Below, piece after piece: positions 1 through 9,304 of a stretch of 64,000 nt of DNA. The position numbers and the translations under genes were made by a program. Each line of letters opens with the position of its first letter. The stretch's first letter is position 1. Below the pieces are notes generated by a model. The model did not search any database, was not told the origin of the DNA, and saw nothing but the letters and a program-made list of their open reading frames with translations. Source of the DNA: Paenibacillus doosanensis (GTDB lineage Bacteria; Bacillota; Bacilli; Paenibacillales; NBRC-103111); NCBI RefSeq assembly GCF_025060755.1, contig NZ_JANYUY010000016.1, positions 62,001 to 126,000 on the forward strand, read 5' to 3'.

Positions 1-269
1 TAACTTATTGAGTTGGGACAACCCTCAATGTGTTTACCTTTATCATCTACATCAGCCGCCTTATTTACATTACTTCTTCTCCAAGTTCTAAAATGGCTGA
101 CCTGAATATTCCCTTCAATGAAGACTAAATGAGCGTTACAATTAGGTGTGGGACAAAACAGATATCCTTTATAATGCGATTCATAGCTTTGTTTATCCAT
201 ATCACTTGGTGTGACGGGAAGCTCAATATCATTTTTTCTGAAAATGGCCTCGGTTATTTTAATAGAGAT
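1..269 (-). CDS. Partial zinc-ribbon-like protein (CoiA N-terminus-like), runs off the window
   Basis: A frame on the minus strand stays open from a TAG at 282-284 down to base 1 and continues beyond the edge. The visible ~90 residues include FCPTPNC, then HLVF, a VSHFR segment and a later GCPNS. This C-x4-C...HF...C pattern resembles the zinc-ribbon-like N-terminus seen in competence protein CoiA-like families, but I cannot assign a family firmly. There is no ATG, GTG or TTG directly after the good AGGAGG site (279-284 region); in-frame ATC at 267-269 is 8 nt after it, and the first in-frame ATG is about 23 codons into the frame. It is transcribed in the same direction as the helicase and NUDIX genes but behind a terminator. 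Function unknown. Confidence 0.55.
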   Translation of the reverse strand, partial: MSIKITEAIFRKNDIELPVTPSDMDKQSYESHYKGYLFCPTPNCNAHLVFIEGNIQVSHFRTWRRSNVNKAADVDDKGKHIEGCPNSIS

Positions 270-342
270 ATCGTTCTCCTCCTAATCCTCATTGTAATCT
301 TAAAATACTATTATATTACAAAATTATACACTAGTATTCGAC

Positions 343-373
343 ACATAAAAATAGCCATGGACTAGTCCATGGC
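343..373 (-). terminator. Terminator overlapping the NUDIX stop codon
   Basis: A perfect palindrome (GCCATGGA-CTAG-TCCATGGC, 354-373) is followed on the minus strand by TATTTTT. The TAG stop codon of the NUDIX gene lies in the hairpin loop and the last three codons form one arm, so coding end and terminator share sequence. Confidence 0.7.
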
Positions 374-763
374 CTTCGACGAGTTTCCAATTAATTTTTT
401 CACAAACATAACATCCGCCGGAGCAAATTCATACTCTCCTAGCTCTTTCGAATACACCCATTTACATTGATCGTGATCGACTAAAATAAATTTCCCACCC
501 ACTAATTTGGCCTTATATGCATGCAGTCGGATAAGCGTCACACCATAATAATGGTCATTCACTCCGAACGGTTCATACGGTTGAATTTGAATGTCCATTT
601 CTTCTAGCAATTCTCTCTTGAGACATTCCTCAACAGTTTCATTATTCTCTATCTTGCCACCCGGAAACTCCCACAAACCTTCTTGAGCTTTACCTTTCTT
701 ACGTCTAGCTATTAGAATCTGGCCATGTTCGTTTTCAATTATTGCCGCAGCCACCTCAATCAT
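362..763 (-). CDS. NUDIX (deoxy)nucleoside triphosphate pyrophosphohydrolase, MutT-like
   Basis: A ~133-residue NUDIX hydrolase, the usual size for MutT/8-oxo-dGTP-type enzymes that hydrolyse NTPs or dNTPs to NMP and pyrophosphate. The Nudix box is at residues 36-58: G36, E42, R50, E51, E54, E55, with Asp where the final Gly usually is. The N-terminal strand IEVAAAII and the WEFPGGK lead-in are typical. Two starts are possible; ATG 763 is preferred because the AGGAGA site lies ~10 nt upstream, while it almost abuts the ATG at 772. The ribosome-binding site overlaps the 3' end of the helicase gene (stop 778), so the two genes are translationally coupled and probably form one functional unit. 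Substrate unknown. Confidence 0.85.
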   Translation of the reverse strand: MIEVAAAIIENEHGQILIARRKKGKAQEGLWEFPGGKIENNETVEECLKRELLEEMDIQIQPYEPFGVNDHYYGVTLIRLHAYKAKLVGGKFILVDHDQCKWVYSKELGEYEFAPADVMFVKKLIGNSSKAMD

Positions 764-777
764 TACCTTCATTTCTC

Positions 778-3700
778 CTATCCTATTGCCTTATTTGCCA
801 CCGGCACCAATTCCGGAGGCATCTCTTCCTTCAATCTCCAAACGAAACTCATGGGTTTATTCCCTTCGTGCCTTACATATTCGGCTTCTCCTAGAAAGAC
901 AAAAGGCGAAGTAAAATTATTCTCCTCTTTATATTCGCGGACGAATAATGCAATTCTATTCCCCATCTGTTTATGATGCATATATCGCTTGGCAGTGTTG
1001 GTTTCTTCCGAAATACGACTCTGAGTTTGCCAATGAAAAAGACATTCATTGATGGCGTAATCTTCATAGAGGGTCGACGGAGAAAAGTCTTTATCGGATT
1101 TATTCAGTGTAATAAAGAAAATATCCGTTCCCTTATCCTCGAAATACTTTACTCCTTCACGAAAAGCTGGAGCCTTCTCTTCATTCCAAAAGCCGAAGGC
1201 CGCTAGCACTTGGTCCGTTGAATATGTGCAATGTAGATCTAACGGACATACGTAAGGGAATTCATTCCTCCTATCGACAAAGTTAATATGTGCGTAATTA
1301 TATTTAAGTATTTCAATGATCTCTTCCTTGAACATGTTGCAAGAAACAATAGATTGAACAGCATTATTTATGTCCAGATACCCTTGTTTTTGGGGCTCAG
1401 ATCGGTAGAAGGTATAGTAAAACATATTCAGCATCAGACGCTCTTCTTCTGTTTGTACGGGTTTTCCTTGCTCAAGATACTCGATTAAAAAGCCTAAAAG
1501 TCTCCGAGAGTTAATACTTAATAAAGCCGGAATACGTTTTGTTAGGTACTCCAAATTCTCAAACTCAAATGGCTCTATTAAACCCGCTTCAGCCATCAGG
1601 CCTCGGAATGTTCGATTCCCATTACGTCCACCGTAGAAATCATAAAGACTCATTCCGTGATATCGAATGAAATTTTCTAGCGTTAAACTCAATCCAGTAT
1701 CTTCTGCAAAATATTTGAGCTTACCAACCAGGCTCTTCCTATTAATTGTCGTTTGCTTCAGATTTCTTAGGATGTATTCTTTTGCCTGTTTCTCAAGTTG
1801 AATGAAACTTCCGCGTGGTAGGCTGGAAAACCCGTTCTCGACGTAGTGCTGAACGGAATGCTTTGTTTTGCCAAGTATAGCTCTAAATTTCTCTTGGAAA
1901 TTATATTCTTTTTGCGCTTGTCCAATAAAATCAAGAACCGTTAAGCATTCTTTTCCATCTGCCAAGCGAAGCCCTCGACCAAGCTGCTGTAAGAATACGG
2001 TCAAGCTCTCTGTAGGACGCAAAAATAAGATCGTGTTGATCTCCGGTATGTCTACCCCTTCATTGTACAGATCGACAACGAAGATCACCTTGATATCACC
2101 TGAAACTAATCTACCCTTTGCAGAACTACGCTCCTCATCGCTAGACTTTCCATGCAGTGCAATAGCAGTTATCCCCGACTCATTGAAAACCTTAGCCATA
2201 TAGAGCGCATGATCCACACTCACGCAAAATCCAAGTACTTTCATATCATCCAAATCTGTTACATATTTTTTTAAGCTATTTATAATTTGACTTACCCGAA
2301 TTTTATTATGGGTGTATAAGTTCTCCAGCTCATTGAGATCGTAACCGCGCCTTGTCCATTTGACTTGAGATAAATCAACACTATCTGTCACACCAAAATA
2401 ATGAAAGGGACAAAGCAACTTCCGATCAATCGCATCCGTTAAGCGAATTTCTGCCGCGATGGTGTCATTAAAGTAGTGCAATACATCTTTTCCATCCATC
2501 CGCTCAGGAGTGGCTGTTAACCCTAATAATATCTGAGGCTGGTAATAAGACAAAAGCTTTTGATAGGAAGGCGCCGCGGCATGGTGAAATTCATCAACGA
2601 TGATATAATCATAAAAATCTGGAGTTGTTTTTTCAGCAAGCTTTAATGTATTAAAACTTTGAATACTAATAAACAGATGATCAATGGAATCGGCTTGATT
2701 ACTCCCAACATGAAGCTCCCCGAAATTCAGATCCTTCAAGATAAAACGGAATGTATCCAGACTTTGCTTAAGGATTTCCTCGCGATGGGCGACGAAGAGT
2801 AGTCTTGCTCTCTGATTACGACCGGCAAACCGCTTATAATCAAATGCAGAAATAACCGTTTTCCCTACCCCAGTAGCAGCGACCAACAGATTTCTTGTTC
2901 TTCCATAAATCACTCTCTGAGCCTCTAACTTCTCAAGAATTTCTTTCTGATAATCATAAGGTGTGATGTTAAATTGGAAGGTTAGTAGGTTGCTCTCCTG
3001 TCCCTTCTTTTTGCCAAGTGCCTGCTTGAGCAGTAATTGATGCTCCTGATCCGAGATGGAGAAACTCTTAAATTCCCGATCATTCCAGTAGCTCTCAAAG
3101 GTCGCCTCTATTTTTTTAAGAACATCGTAGGAATCCTTCTCCGTAACCTTTACATTCCATTCCAAGCCGCTCGTAAGAGCAGGATTTGATAGATTGGATG
3201 ACCCCACGTAGGCTGTAGTAAAGCCTGTGTTTCTTTTAAATAAGTACGCCTTTGCGTGTAATCGTGTACGATCCGTGTCATAAGAGATTTTGATATCCGT
3301 GTTCGGTAGCTTGCTTAATTCTATGACGGCCTTATAGTCCGTTGCTTCCATATATGTTGTTGTTATGACACGTAAACGGCCCCCATTTGATGTGAACTCC
3401 TCTAACTGCTCCATTAGGCAGCGCAACCCACTCCATTTAATAAAGGAAACCAATAAATCAACCTGATCTGAGGTTACGATCTCAGTTTTTAGTTCACTCA
3501 TCATATTGGGCTCCGAATGAGATCCTGTAAATAATGAACTTTGTGACAATGGAGTTGTAGGTCTATTAACCTTGGAATCCTTGATGCTACGAATGTGGTT
3601 CAGCTTGGAATATACGTAGGCTAAAACCTCCCCCCGTTCATCAAGCTGCCATTCCCTTAACTCCTCGTTCCCTAGAGTATTGCGAAGGGTTGCAATAAGT

Positions 3701-3930
3701 TCATTGCAAGTCCGCACCTGCAAAAGTAGCGCTTCTTCATCATCACTATTTTGTTCACGAATCATTTTCAAAGCTCTTCGGGTCACTGCAGCTAAATAAT
3801 TAGATAGTTGTTTTCGTGCTTCCTCTGGATCAAGTTGTTCTATACCAATTTCGTATAGCGAAGGATCCAGGTCCGACAACTGTCTCCTTGTAAGATTATT
3901 AATAATTTGCTCGTACAGTCCCTGCTTCAT
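778..3930 (-). CDS. PLD-nuclease/SF2 helicase fusion with DUF3427-type C-terminus
   Basis: About 1050 residues (numbering from the GTG at 3957). Residues ~165-300 form a phospholipase-D-like nuclease domain with RLHAKAYLF (H234, K236) and GSSNLS. A superfamily 2 helicase follows: Walker A AATGVGKT at ~360-367, DEFHH at 455-459, TATPERMD at ~481, and motif VI QQLGRGLRLADGK near 660. The ~300-residue tail fits the DUF3427 region of this family. ATG 3930 is the likely start (GAGGTG 4 nt upstream). Proteins of this architecture are predicted ATP-dependent DNA-processing or restriction enzymes. The coupled NUDIX gene and the island setting suggest anti-phage defence or DNA repair; this is inference. 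All catalytic motifs appear intact. Confidence 0.85.
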   Translation of the reverse strand: MKQGLYEQIINNLTRRQLSDLDPSLYEIGIEQLDPEEARKQLSNYLAAVTRRALKMIREQNSDDEEALLLQVRTCNELIATLRNTLGNEELREWQLDERGEVLAYVYSKLNHIRSIKDSKVNRPTTPLSQSSLFTGSHSEPNMMSELKTEIVTSDQVDLLVSFIKWSGLRCLMEQLEEFTSNGGRLRVITTTYMEATDYKAVIELSKLPNTDIKISYDTDRTRLHAKAYLFKRNTGFTTAYVGSSNLSNPALTSGLEWNVKVTEKDSYDVLKKIEATFESYWNDREFKSFSISDQEHQLLLKQALGKKKGQESNLLTFQFNITPYDYQKEILEKLEAQRVIYGRTRNLLVAATGVGKTVISAFDYKRFAGRNQRARLLFVAHREEILKQSLDTFRFILKDLNFGELHVGSNQADSIDHLFISIQSFNTLKLAEKTTPDFYDYIIVDEFHHAAAPSYQKLLSYYQPQILLGLTATPERMDGKDVLHYFNDTIAAEIRLTDAIDRKLLCPFHYFGVTDSVDLSQVKWTRRGYDLNELENLYTHNKIRVSQIINSLKKYVTDLDDMKVLGFCVSVDHALYMAKVFNESGITAIALHGKSSDEERSSAKGRLVSGDIKVIFVVDLYNEGVDIPEINTILFLRPTESLTVFLQQLGRGLRLADGKECLTVLDFIGQAQKEYNFQEKFRAILGKTKHSVQHYVENGFSSLPRGSFIQLEKQAKEYILRNLKQTTINRKSLVGKLKYFAEDTGLSLTLENFIRYHGMSLYDFYGGRNGNRTFRGLMAEAGLIEPFEFENLEYLTKRIPALLSINSRRLLGFLIEYLEQGKPVQTEEERLMLNMFYYTFYRSEPQKQGYLDINNAVQSIVSCNMFKEEIIEILKYNYAHINFVDRRNEFPYVCPLDLHCTYSTDQVLAAFGFWNEEKAPAFREGVKYFEDKGTDIFFITLNKSDKDFSPSTLYEDYAINECLFHWQTQSRISEETNTAKRYMHHKQMGNRIALFVREYKEENNFTSPFVFLGEAEYVRHEGNKPMSFVWRLKEEMPPELVPVANKAIG

Positions 3931-3974
3931 AAAGCACCTCATCTGCCTTGGAGTCACCTAAATAGACGATTTTA

Positions 3975-4016
3975 TACATGAAGACCCCGTCATTGCTGAA
4001 GGGGTCCTTGCTTTTG
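3975..4016. other. Hairpin upstream of the helicase gene
   Basis: GACCCC and GGGGTC arms separated by a ~12-nt loop lie between the helicase start and the IS3-family left end. The plus-strand side is followed by CCTTGCTTTTGCTC, a weak T-rich tail. It may be a terminator remnant of a gene removed when the insertion sequences arrived. Confidence 0.35.
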
Positions 4017-4121
4017 CTCTTTACGTTCAAAATGATGATGCTGGATCGTCTACACTTAGTTGGACAATAAAAATAAGGGCTTGTAGAATAAACCTATCAT
4101 CCTAAGGAGCGGAACTCTACA

Positions 4122-4406
4122 ATGCCAAAACAACAACGACGTACTTTTACAGCACAATTCAAAAAACAAATGGTGGAACTCTATGAAAACGGTAAATCTA
4201 GAGCAGCAATTGTGGAGGAATATGACCTCACCGCCTCCGCTTTAGACCGCTGGATCAAACAAGCCACGACCACAGGATCCTTCAAGGAGAAGGACAATCG
4301 CTCGTCAGAAGAAAATGAGCTGCTAGCTTTACGAAGAGAAAACCAACGTTTGAAAATGGAGGTGGATATTTTAAAGCAAGCCGCGCTGATCATGGGACGA
4401 AAGTAG
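4122..4406 (+). CDS. IS3-family transposase OrfA
   Basis: 94 residues with a helix-turn-helix (about residues 8-50, TFTAQFKKQMVELYENG...SALDRWI) and a C-terminal leucine-zipper-like coiled coil (ENELLALRRENQRLKMEVDILKQ region), the normal OrfA layout. It binds the element's ends and normally becomes the N-terminus of the OrfAB transposase by -1 frameshifting. The frame ends GGA CGA AAG TAG; in the -1 frame translation continues VAIIQNNRDK up to the IS21-family insertion at 4433, so the fusion protein can no longer be made. AAGGAG precedes the ATG. Confidence 0.85.
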   Translation: MPKQQRRTFTAQFKKQMVELYENGKSRAAIVEEYDLTASALDRWIKQATTTGSFKEKDNRSSEENELLALRRENQRLKMEVDILKQAALIMGRK

Positions 4407-4428
4407 CTATCATCCAGAACAACCGTGA

Positions 4429-4432
4429 TAAA
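4429..4432. repeat. Target-site duplication (left copy), TAAA
   Basis: TAAA directly before the IS21-family left end; the second copy is at 6593-6596. Joining the flanks with one copy restores GAT AAA TAC TCG GTA in the orfB frame, which proves the insertion site. Confidence 0.85.
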
Positions 4433-4485
4433 TGTCAACATCGGACGAAAAATCCCCAAAAGTATCGGTTTAAAATTCCCCAGTT

Positions 4486-5271
4486 TCATCGGTCGGCTGC
4501 AGCGTCCCCGGTTGGTTCAGGGCGGAAGAAGCCGGCCTTTTTCTTTTCCTTGATGCGGTAGCTCTCACCCTTGATATTGATCGTGCTGGAGTGATGGAGG
4601 AGGCGGTCCAAGATCGCCGTCGCCAGCACCGTGTCGCCAAAGATATCACCCCAAGCGCCAAACGTCTTGTTGGACGTGAGCAAGATTGAGCCACGCTCGT
4701 AGCGCTCGGAGACAATCTGGAAGAAGAAATGGGCAGCTGTCTCGTCCATCTTCCGGTACCCGATCTCATCGATGATGAGCAGATCAGGCTTGATGAACAT
4801 CTTGATTTTCTGTTTGACTGTGTTGGTCAAGTGAGCGGACTGCAGCGTTTGAACCAGGTCATGCGCCGTGATGAAATAGACCGTATGACGTCGCTTGATC
4901 GCCTCAAGCGCCAGCGCTACGGCGAGGTGCGTCTTGCCTACACCTGGCGGACCCAGGAAGATGAGATTCTCCTGATGCTCCACAAAACGTAGCGTGGAGA
5001 GGTCGCGGATTCGTCGCTCGTCGACCGATGGCTGGAAGGCGAAGTCGAACTGATCCAGCGTCTTGCGGAACGGTAGATGCGCAAGACGTGTCCGTGTCTG
5101 GATGAACCGGTCGTGCTTGGCGAGCAATTCTTCGGCCAGAAGCTTGTCCAAAAACTCCAAATACGGTTTATTCGCTTTAGACGCTTCTTCGTCGTGCTGA
5201 TGGATGATTTCCGGTATGCGGACCCACCCAAAGTGGCGAATGGCCGCCTCCAATCTCTCTTGTAGAATCAT
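4486..5271 (-). CDS. istB: IS21-family helper ATPase IstB
   Basis: 261-residue AAA+ ATPase of the IstB/DnaC-like group. Walker A GPPGVGKT is at residues 107-114 and Walker B with DEIG at 166-169; length is normal. IstB oligomerises on target DNA and recruits or activates the IstA transposase. It lies downstream of istA with a ~130-bp gap, longer than the usual overlap or short spacing in this family. The Arg/Lys-rich C-terminus (IKEKKKAGFFRPE) is visible. No truncation is seen. Confidence 0.92.
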   Translation of the reverse strand: MILQERLEAAIRHFGWVRIPEIIHQHDEEASKANKPYLEFLDKLLAEELLAKHDRFIQTRTRLAHLPFRKTLDQFDFAFQPSVDERRIRDLSTLRFVEHQENLIFLGPPGVGKTHLAVALALEAIKRRHTVYFITAHDLVQTLQSAHLTNTVKQKIKMFIKPDLLIIDEIGYRKMDETAAHFFFQIVSERYERGSILLTSNKTFGAWGDIFGDTVLATAILDRLLHHSSTINIKGESYRIKEKKKAGFFRPEPTGDAAADR

Positions 5272-5402
5272 TGGAACACCTCCTCTTCTCCCATGAGCGA
5301 GTCATAGACCGATAGCGAGCGTTCCGACACTTCTGGTGCGATTTGGCTGACATAACGAGGCGTGGGCTCTCCAACCGGACGACTCGATGTGCTGCGAATG
5401 CC

Positions 5403-6587
<1,185 letters not shown>

Positions 6588-6611
6588 TCACATAAATACT
6601 CGGTATCAGCA

Positions 6612-7406
6612 ATGTGCGACGTCCTGCAAATCGCAAGAAGTACGTTTTACTATGAAGCGAAAGAAAAAGCGAACGAAGAAGATGTCACCGAAGCGATTGT
6701 GGACATTTTCCATAAGAATCGAAAAGCTTACGGTACACGCAAGATCAAAGTCAAGCTCCAGGAGCACGGTTTCGTCGTCTCCAGGCGTCGAATTGGTCGG
6801 ATCATGAAAGAGCATGGGCTTGTTTCCACGTACACCGTGTCCCAATATAACCCGCTTAAGGCCGCATGTAATGAAGCGTCTACAGCCAACACATTGAATC
6901 GCGAATTCGATCAAACGGAGGCTAGACGATTCGTTGTCAGTGATCTAACGTATGTGAAAGTTCAGAACCGGTGGCATTACATTTGTATACTTATCGACCT
7001 GTTCAATCGAGAGATCATCGGCCATAGCGCAGGTCCTCATAAGGATGCTGCGTTGGTTTCCCGTGCCTTTGCAACGGTTCAAGGTGATTTATCTCAGATT
7101 CAATGGTTCCATACCGATCGTGGCAGCGAGTTTAAAAATCAAACGATGGATGCGCTTTTGGAGACATTTGAAATTGGCCGATCCCTGAGCATGAAAGGCT
7201 GCCCCTACGACAATGCCGTGGCGGAAGCGACCTACAAGATTATGAAAACGGAGTTCGTAAACCAGATGAACTTCCAGAGTCTTCGTCATCTGGAACTGGA
7301 ATTATACGATTATGTTAACTGGTTTAACAAGCATCGGATTCATGGGACACTTGAATACATGACGCCTATTCAGTATCGTCATGCAGCCCTTAAAAAAGCT
7401 GTCTGA
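6612..7406 (+). CDS. IS3-family transposase OrfB, 5' end cut off by the IS21-family element
   Basis: 264 residues from the first ATG after the insertion. It keeps the HTH_21 region (IGRIMKEHGLVSTY), and the rve/DDE core with D111 (VVSDLTYVK), D169 (FHTDRGSEF) and E205 (AVAEATYKIMKTEF), and the terminal NWFNKHRIHGTLEYMTP block of the IS150 subgroup. The first ~15 residues of the original orfB frame (VAIIQNNRDK) lie at 4402-4432 on the other side of the IS21-family element, so the OrfAB fusion cannot form. Best treated as a disrupted gene. Confidence 0.85.
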   Translation: MCDVLQIARSTFYYEAKEKANEEDVTEAIVDIFHKNRKAYGTRKIKVKLQEHGFVVSRRRIGRIMKEHGLVSTYTVSQYNPLKAACNEASTANTLNREFDQTEARRFVVSDLTYVKVQNRWHYICILIDLFNREIIGHSAGPHKDAALVSRAFATVQGDLSQIQWFHTDRGSEFKNQTMDALLETFEIGRSLSMKGCPYDNAVAEATYKIMKTEFVNQMNFQSLRHLELELYDYVNWFNKHRIHGTLEYMTPIQYRHAALKKAV

Positions 7407-7425
7407 TTTACTGTTGACAATCCAG

Positions 7426-7827
7426 CTTTCTTCGGATACTGTAATCGAACACCTCAGAGAATACTATTTAGAAGCGCGAAAAAAACGTCTTGCCCTAGGT
7501 GACGCATGGAAAGGAGGAGACCACTTCTTTGTCTTTTCTAATGATGAAGGAATAGCTTATTATCCAGAGACACCCTATCTATGGTTTCGAGCATTTCTTA
7601 AAAAGCACGGATTAAAATACATTAGATTCCACGATCTTCGCCATACGAGTGCAACCTTATTGATCAACAAAGGAGTACATGCCAAACTCATATCGGAACG
7701 CTTAGGACACTCCAATATTTCTACCACAATGAACATCTACGGCCATGCCTTACAATCAGCCGACAGGGATGCAGCGAATAAACTAGATTCGTTGGTGCCA
7801 CCAAAGAAAGAAAAGAGGAATGGTTAG
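7426..7827 (+). pseudogene. Tyrosine recombinase/phage integrase, C-terminal remnant
   Basis: About 134 residues beginning directly at the IS3 right end. The motifs FHDLRHTSATLL (HxLRH box), LGHSNISTTMNIY (LGH and the nucleophile Tyr) and a KLDSL tail are those of the integrase catalytic C-terminus. The core-binding domain and the first catalytic Arg region are missing and are not found left of the IS elements, so the gene was truncated and its 5' part deleted. It is presumably the integrase that once mobilised this island or a phage. Confidence 0.85.
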
Positions 7828-7830
7828 ATG

Positions 7831-7866
7831 AGGCTGTGCTGGATCTTCCAGCGCGGCCTATTTTTA
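7831..7866 (+). terminator. Terminator after the integrase remnant
   Basis: AGGCTGTGCTGGA and TCCAGCGCGGCCT form a stem with a 3-nt loop, followed by ATTTTTAT. It begins a few bases after the integrase stop codon. Confidence 0.75.
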
Positions 7867-7890
7867 TATCCATGACACTATAGAAAGGAC

Positions 7891-8010
7891 CTAATGCAAT
7901 TTACGCGTCTTAAAGTTGTTCGAATAATAAAGCAAAGAAAAAAGCGACAACCCACCGCCAAAAAGATTGACCGCCTTACGTTGGGCTCGCTTTCTTCTCA
8001 TTCGAAACAT
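7891..8010 (-). CDS. Possible 39-residue basic peptide
   Basis: A short frame, starting MFRMRRKRAQRK, followed by a hydrophobic stretch (VNLFGGGLSLFSLLYY). A GGAG lies 8 nt before the ATG. It follows the Cys/His-rich small gene in the same direction. No family recognised; a chance frame is quite possible. Confidence 0.25.
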   Translation of the reverse strand: MFRMRRKRAQRKAVNLFGGGLSLFSLLYYSNNFKTRKLH

Positions 8011-8124
8011 TGCAGCATCTCCGTGGGATAGCCCTCAACTCTTCTTCACTTATAACGGTCTGGCACCCGTTTAATTAAATATACTACATTTATTTCTTAT
8101 CAACAAACTGATCCAAAATCACTA

Positions 8125-8361
8125 TCATTCAACCATATCATCTATACGTTCCAGCTTGGTTAGTTCAGACTTAGGAAACCCCATTTCCCTCGTCTTTTTC
8201 CTGCAATATGAACAAGAACAATGAATCTTACCCTTTGCAAGCATCCCTACGCATTTTTCATGCCATCCGAGCAGTTTGGCTAGCTTGCTCTTTCGCTGGA
8301 TCACCCTTTTTCGATGGTGACGATAATACGCTCGATTACGATTACTTGATTTGTTTTTCAT
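8125..8361 (-). CDS. Small basic Cys/His-rich protein (phage/island type)
   Basis: 78 residues from the ATG at 8361, which has AAGGGG 9 nt upstream. The first half is very basic (NRNRAYYRHHRKRVIQRK); the second half has a Cys-rich cluster, C-VGMLAKGKIHCSCSYCRKK, which could bind zinc. Similar short RYYRHHRKR-type proteins occur as uncharacterised genes in Bacillota phages and islands; this is from memory. Function unknown, perhaps nucleic-acid binding. The composition fits the surrounding AT-rich accessory DNA. Confidence 0.65.
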   Translation of the reverse strand: MKNKSSNRNRAYYRHHRKRVIQRKSKLAKLLGWHEKCVGMLAKGKIHCSCSYCRKKTREMGFPKSELTKLERIDDMVE

Positions 8362-8508
8362 TCCATCACGCCCCTTGGGATAAGGCCCAGCCTGCAAAGG
8401 AGCCTAGGGTTTTACTTCATCCCTTACAGGCCGGGCGTGATGAAACACTTAATTTGAACGAACACCATATACCACCTCAAATTGATGAACTATTAGGATT
8501 GCATCAAT

Positions 8509-8709
8509 CCTATAAGGATCAAACTCATCTGCTCCCGCCATGCAAACACCAATTGGTTTCAGCACGTGCATAACGTCGATCGTTTCGGCATGCGCATCCA
8601 GCACTTCTTGAAGCTTCCGGTAAACAAACGGACTCTCATCCGTACCTGCCCCGCGTAGTTCCACACCGAAGTCTCGAATAGCCGCCATCATTTGCTCTGT
8701 GGTGATTTG
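8509..8709 (-). pseudogene. rtcB: RtcB RNA ligase, C-terminal fragment
   Basis: Within a 119-residue frame (8449-8808), residues ~34-100 match the C-terminal end of RtcB: ITTEQMMAAIRDFGVELRGAG, DESPFVYRKLQEVLDAHA, then VMHVLKPIGVCMAG. RtcB joins 2',3'-cyclic phosphate RNA ends to 5'-OH ends with GTP and Mn2+. The ~300 upstream residues with the metal and guanylate sites are absent, and the residues before the match are unrelated. It is a dead fragment, probably left by recombination, and the flanking residues have no counterpart in RtcB. Confidence 0.8.
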
Positions 8710-8809
8710 GCCACCGCTACGGGTACGGGTTTTCCAGAAGAATGCGTAAAGATCAGAGAACAGCAAGGAGACTACGCTGTCGGTGGGGCAGTCATTATCC
8801 TGCTTCACA

Positions 8810-9304
8810 TGTCATTCATATCGTAGGTCCTGTATGAAACTGTGGTATCAACAACGAAATTAAAAAATGAAGAGCTACTACAAAAATTATCTAAGTCTAG
8901 CCTCGGAATATAAAGCAAGGAGCATAACTTTTCCGAATACCAGCACGGGTATTTACAGACCCTTTTTGGATGTGGAAAAATAGATTTGAATGATATGACA
9001 TATGAAATAGTTGTAAAAAATATGTAGATATGCTATAAGGAACCTATGCAGTTCAGCCTAAGTATTTGGAAAACGAAGCGCATATTTTGCTCATTTTGAA
9101 CAGTATGGGCTGCCAGTATACCCAAACTGCACAGGTTGTTGTGTGGAGATTTGAGAAGATGTTTCTAGTTAAGCATGGTTTTATACTTTTATACACTGTT
9201 ACAGCATAATATGCATAACTCCAATAGACTAGGTATCGGGTCTGTCATTTTGGATAAAAAGTAAGTTAGTAAATCAATTGATCTTACTATGAGAGGTATT
9301 AAGT
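8810..9304. other. AT-rich intergenic stretch with no gene recognised
   Basis: About 500 bp between the rtcB fragment and the kinase cassette. Frames are short and interrupted in all six readings. The segment presumably holds the promoter of the cassette near its right end (before AGAGG, 8 nt from the ATG at 9305). It may contain decayed coding sequence, but I cannot identify any. Confidence 0.5.

Noticed and set aside
129-365. Plus-strand frame of 78 residues at the left end
   Set aside because: It is antisense to the zinc-ribbon-like gene and to the NUDIX terminator; hydrophobic translation with no ribosome-binding site.
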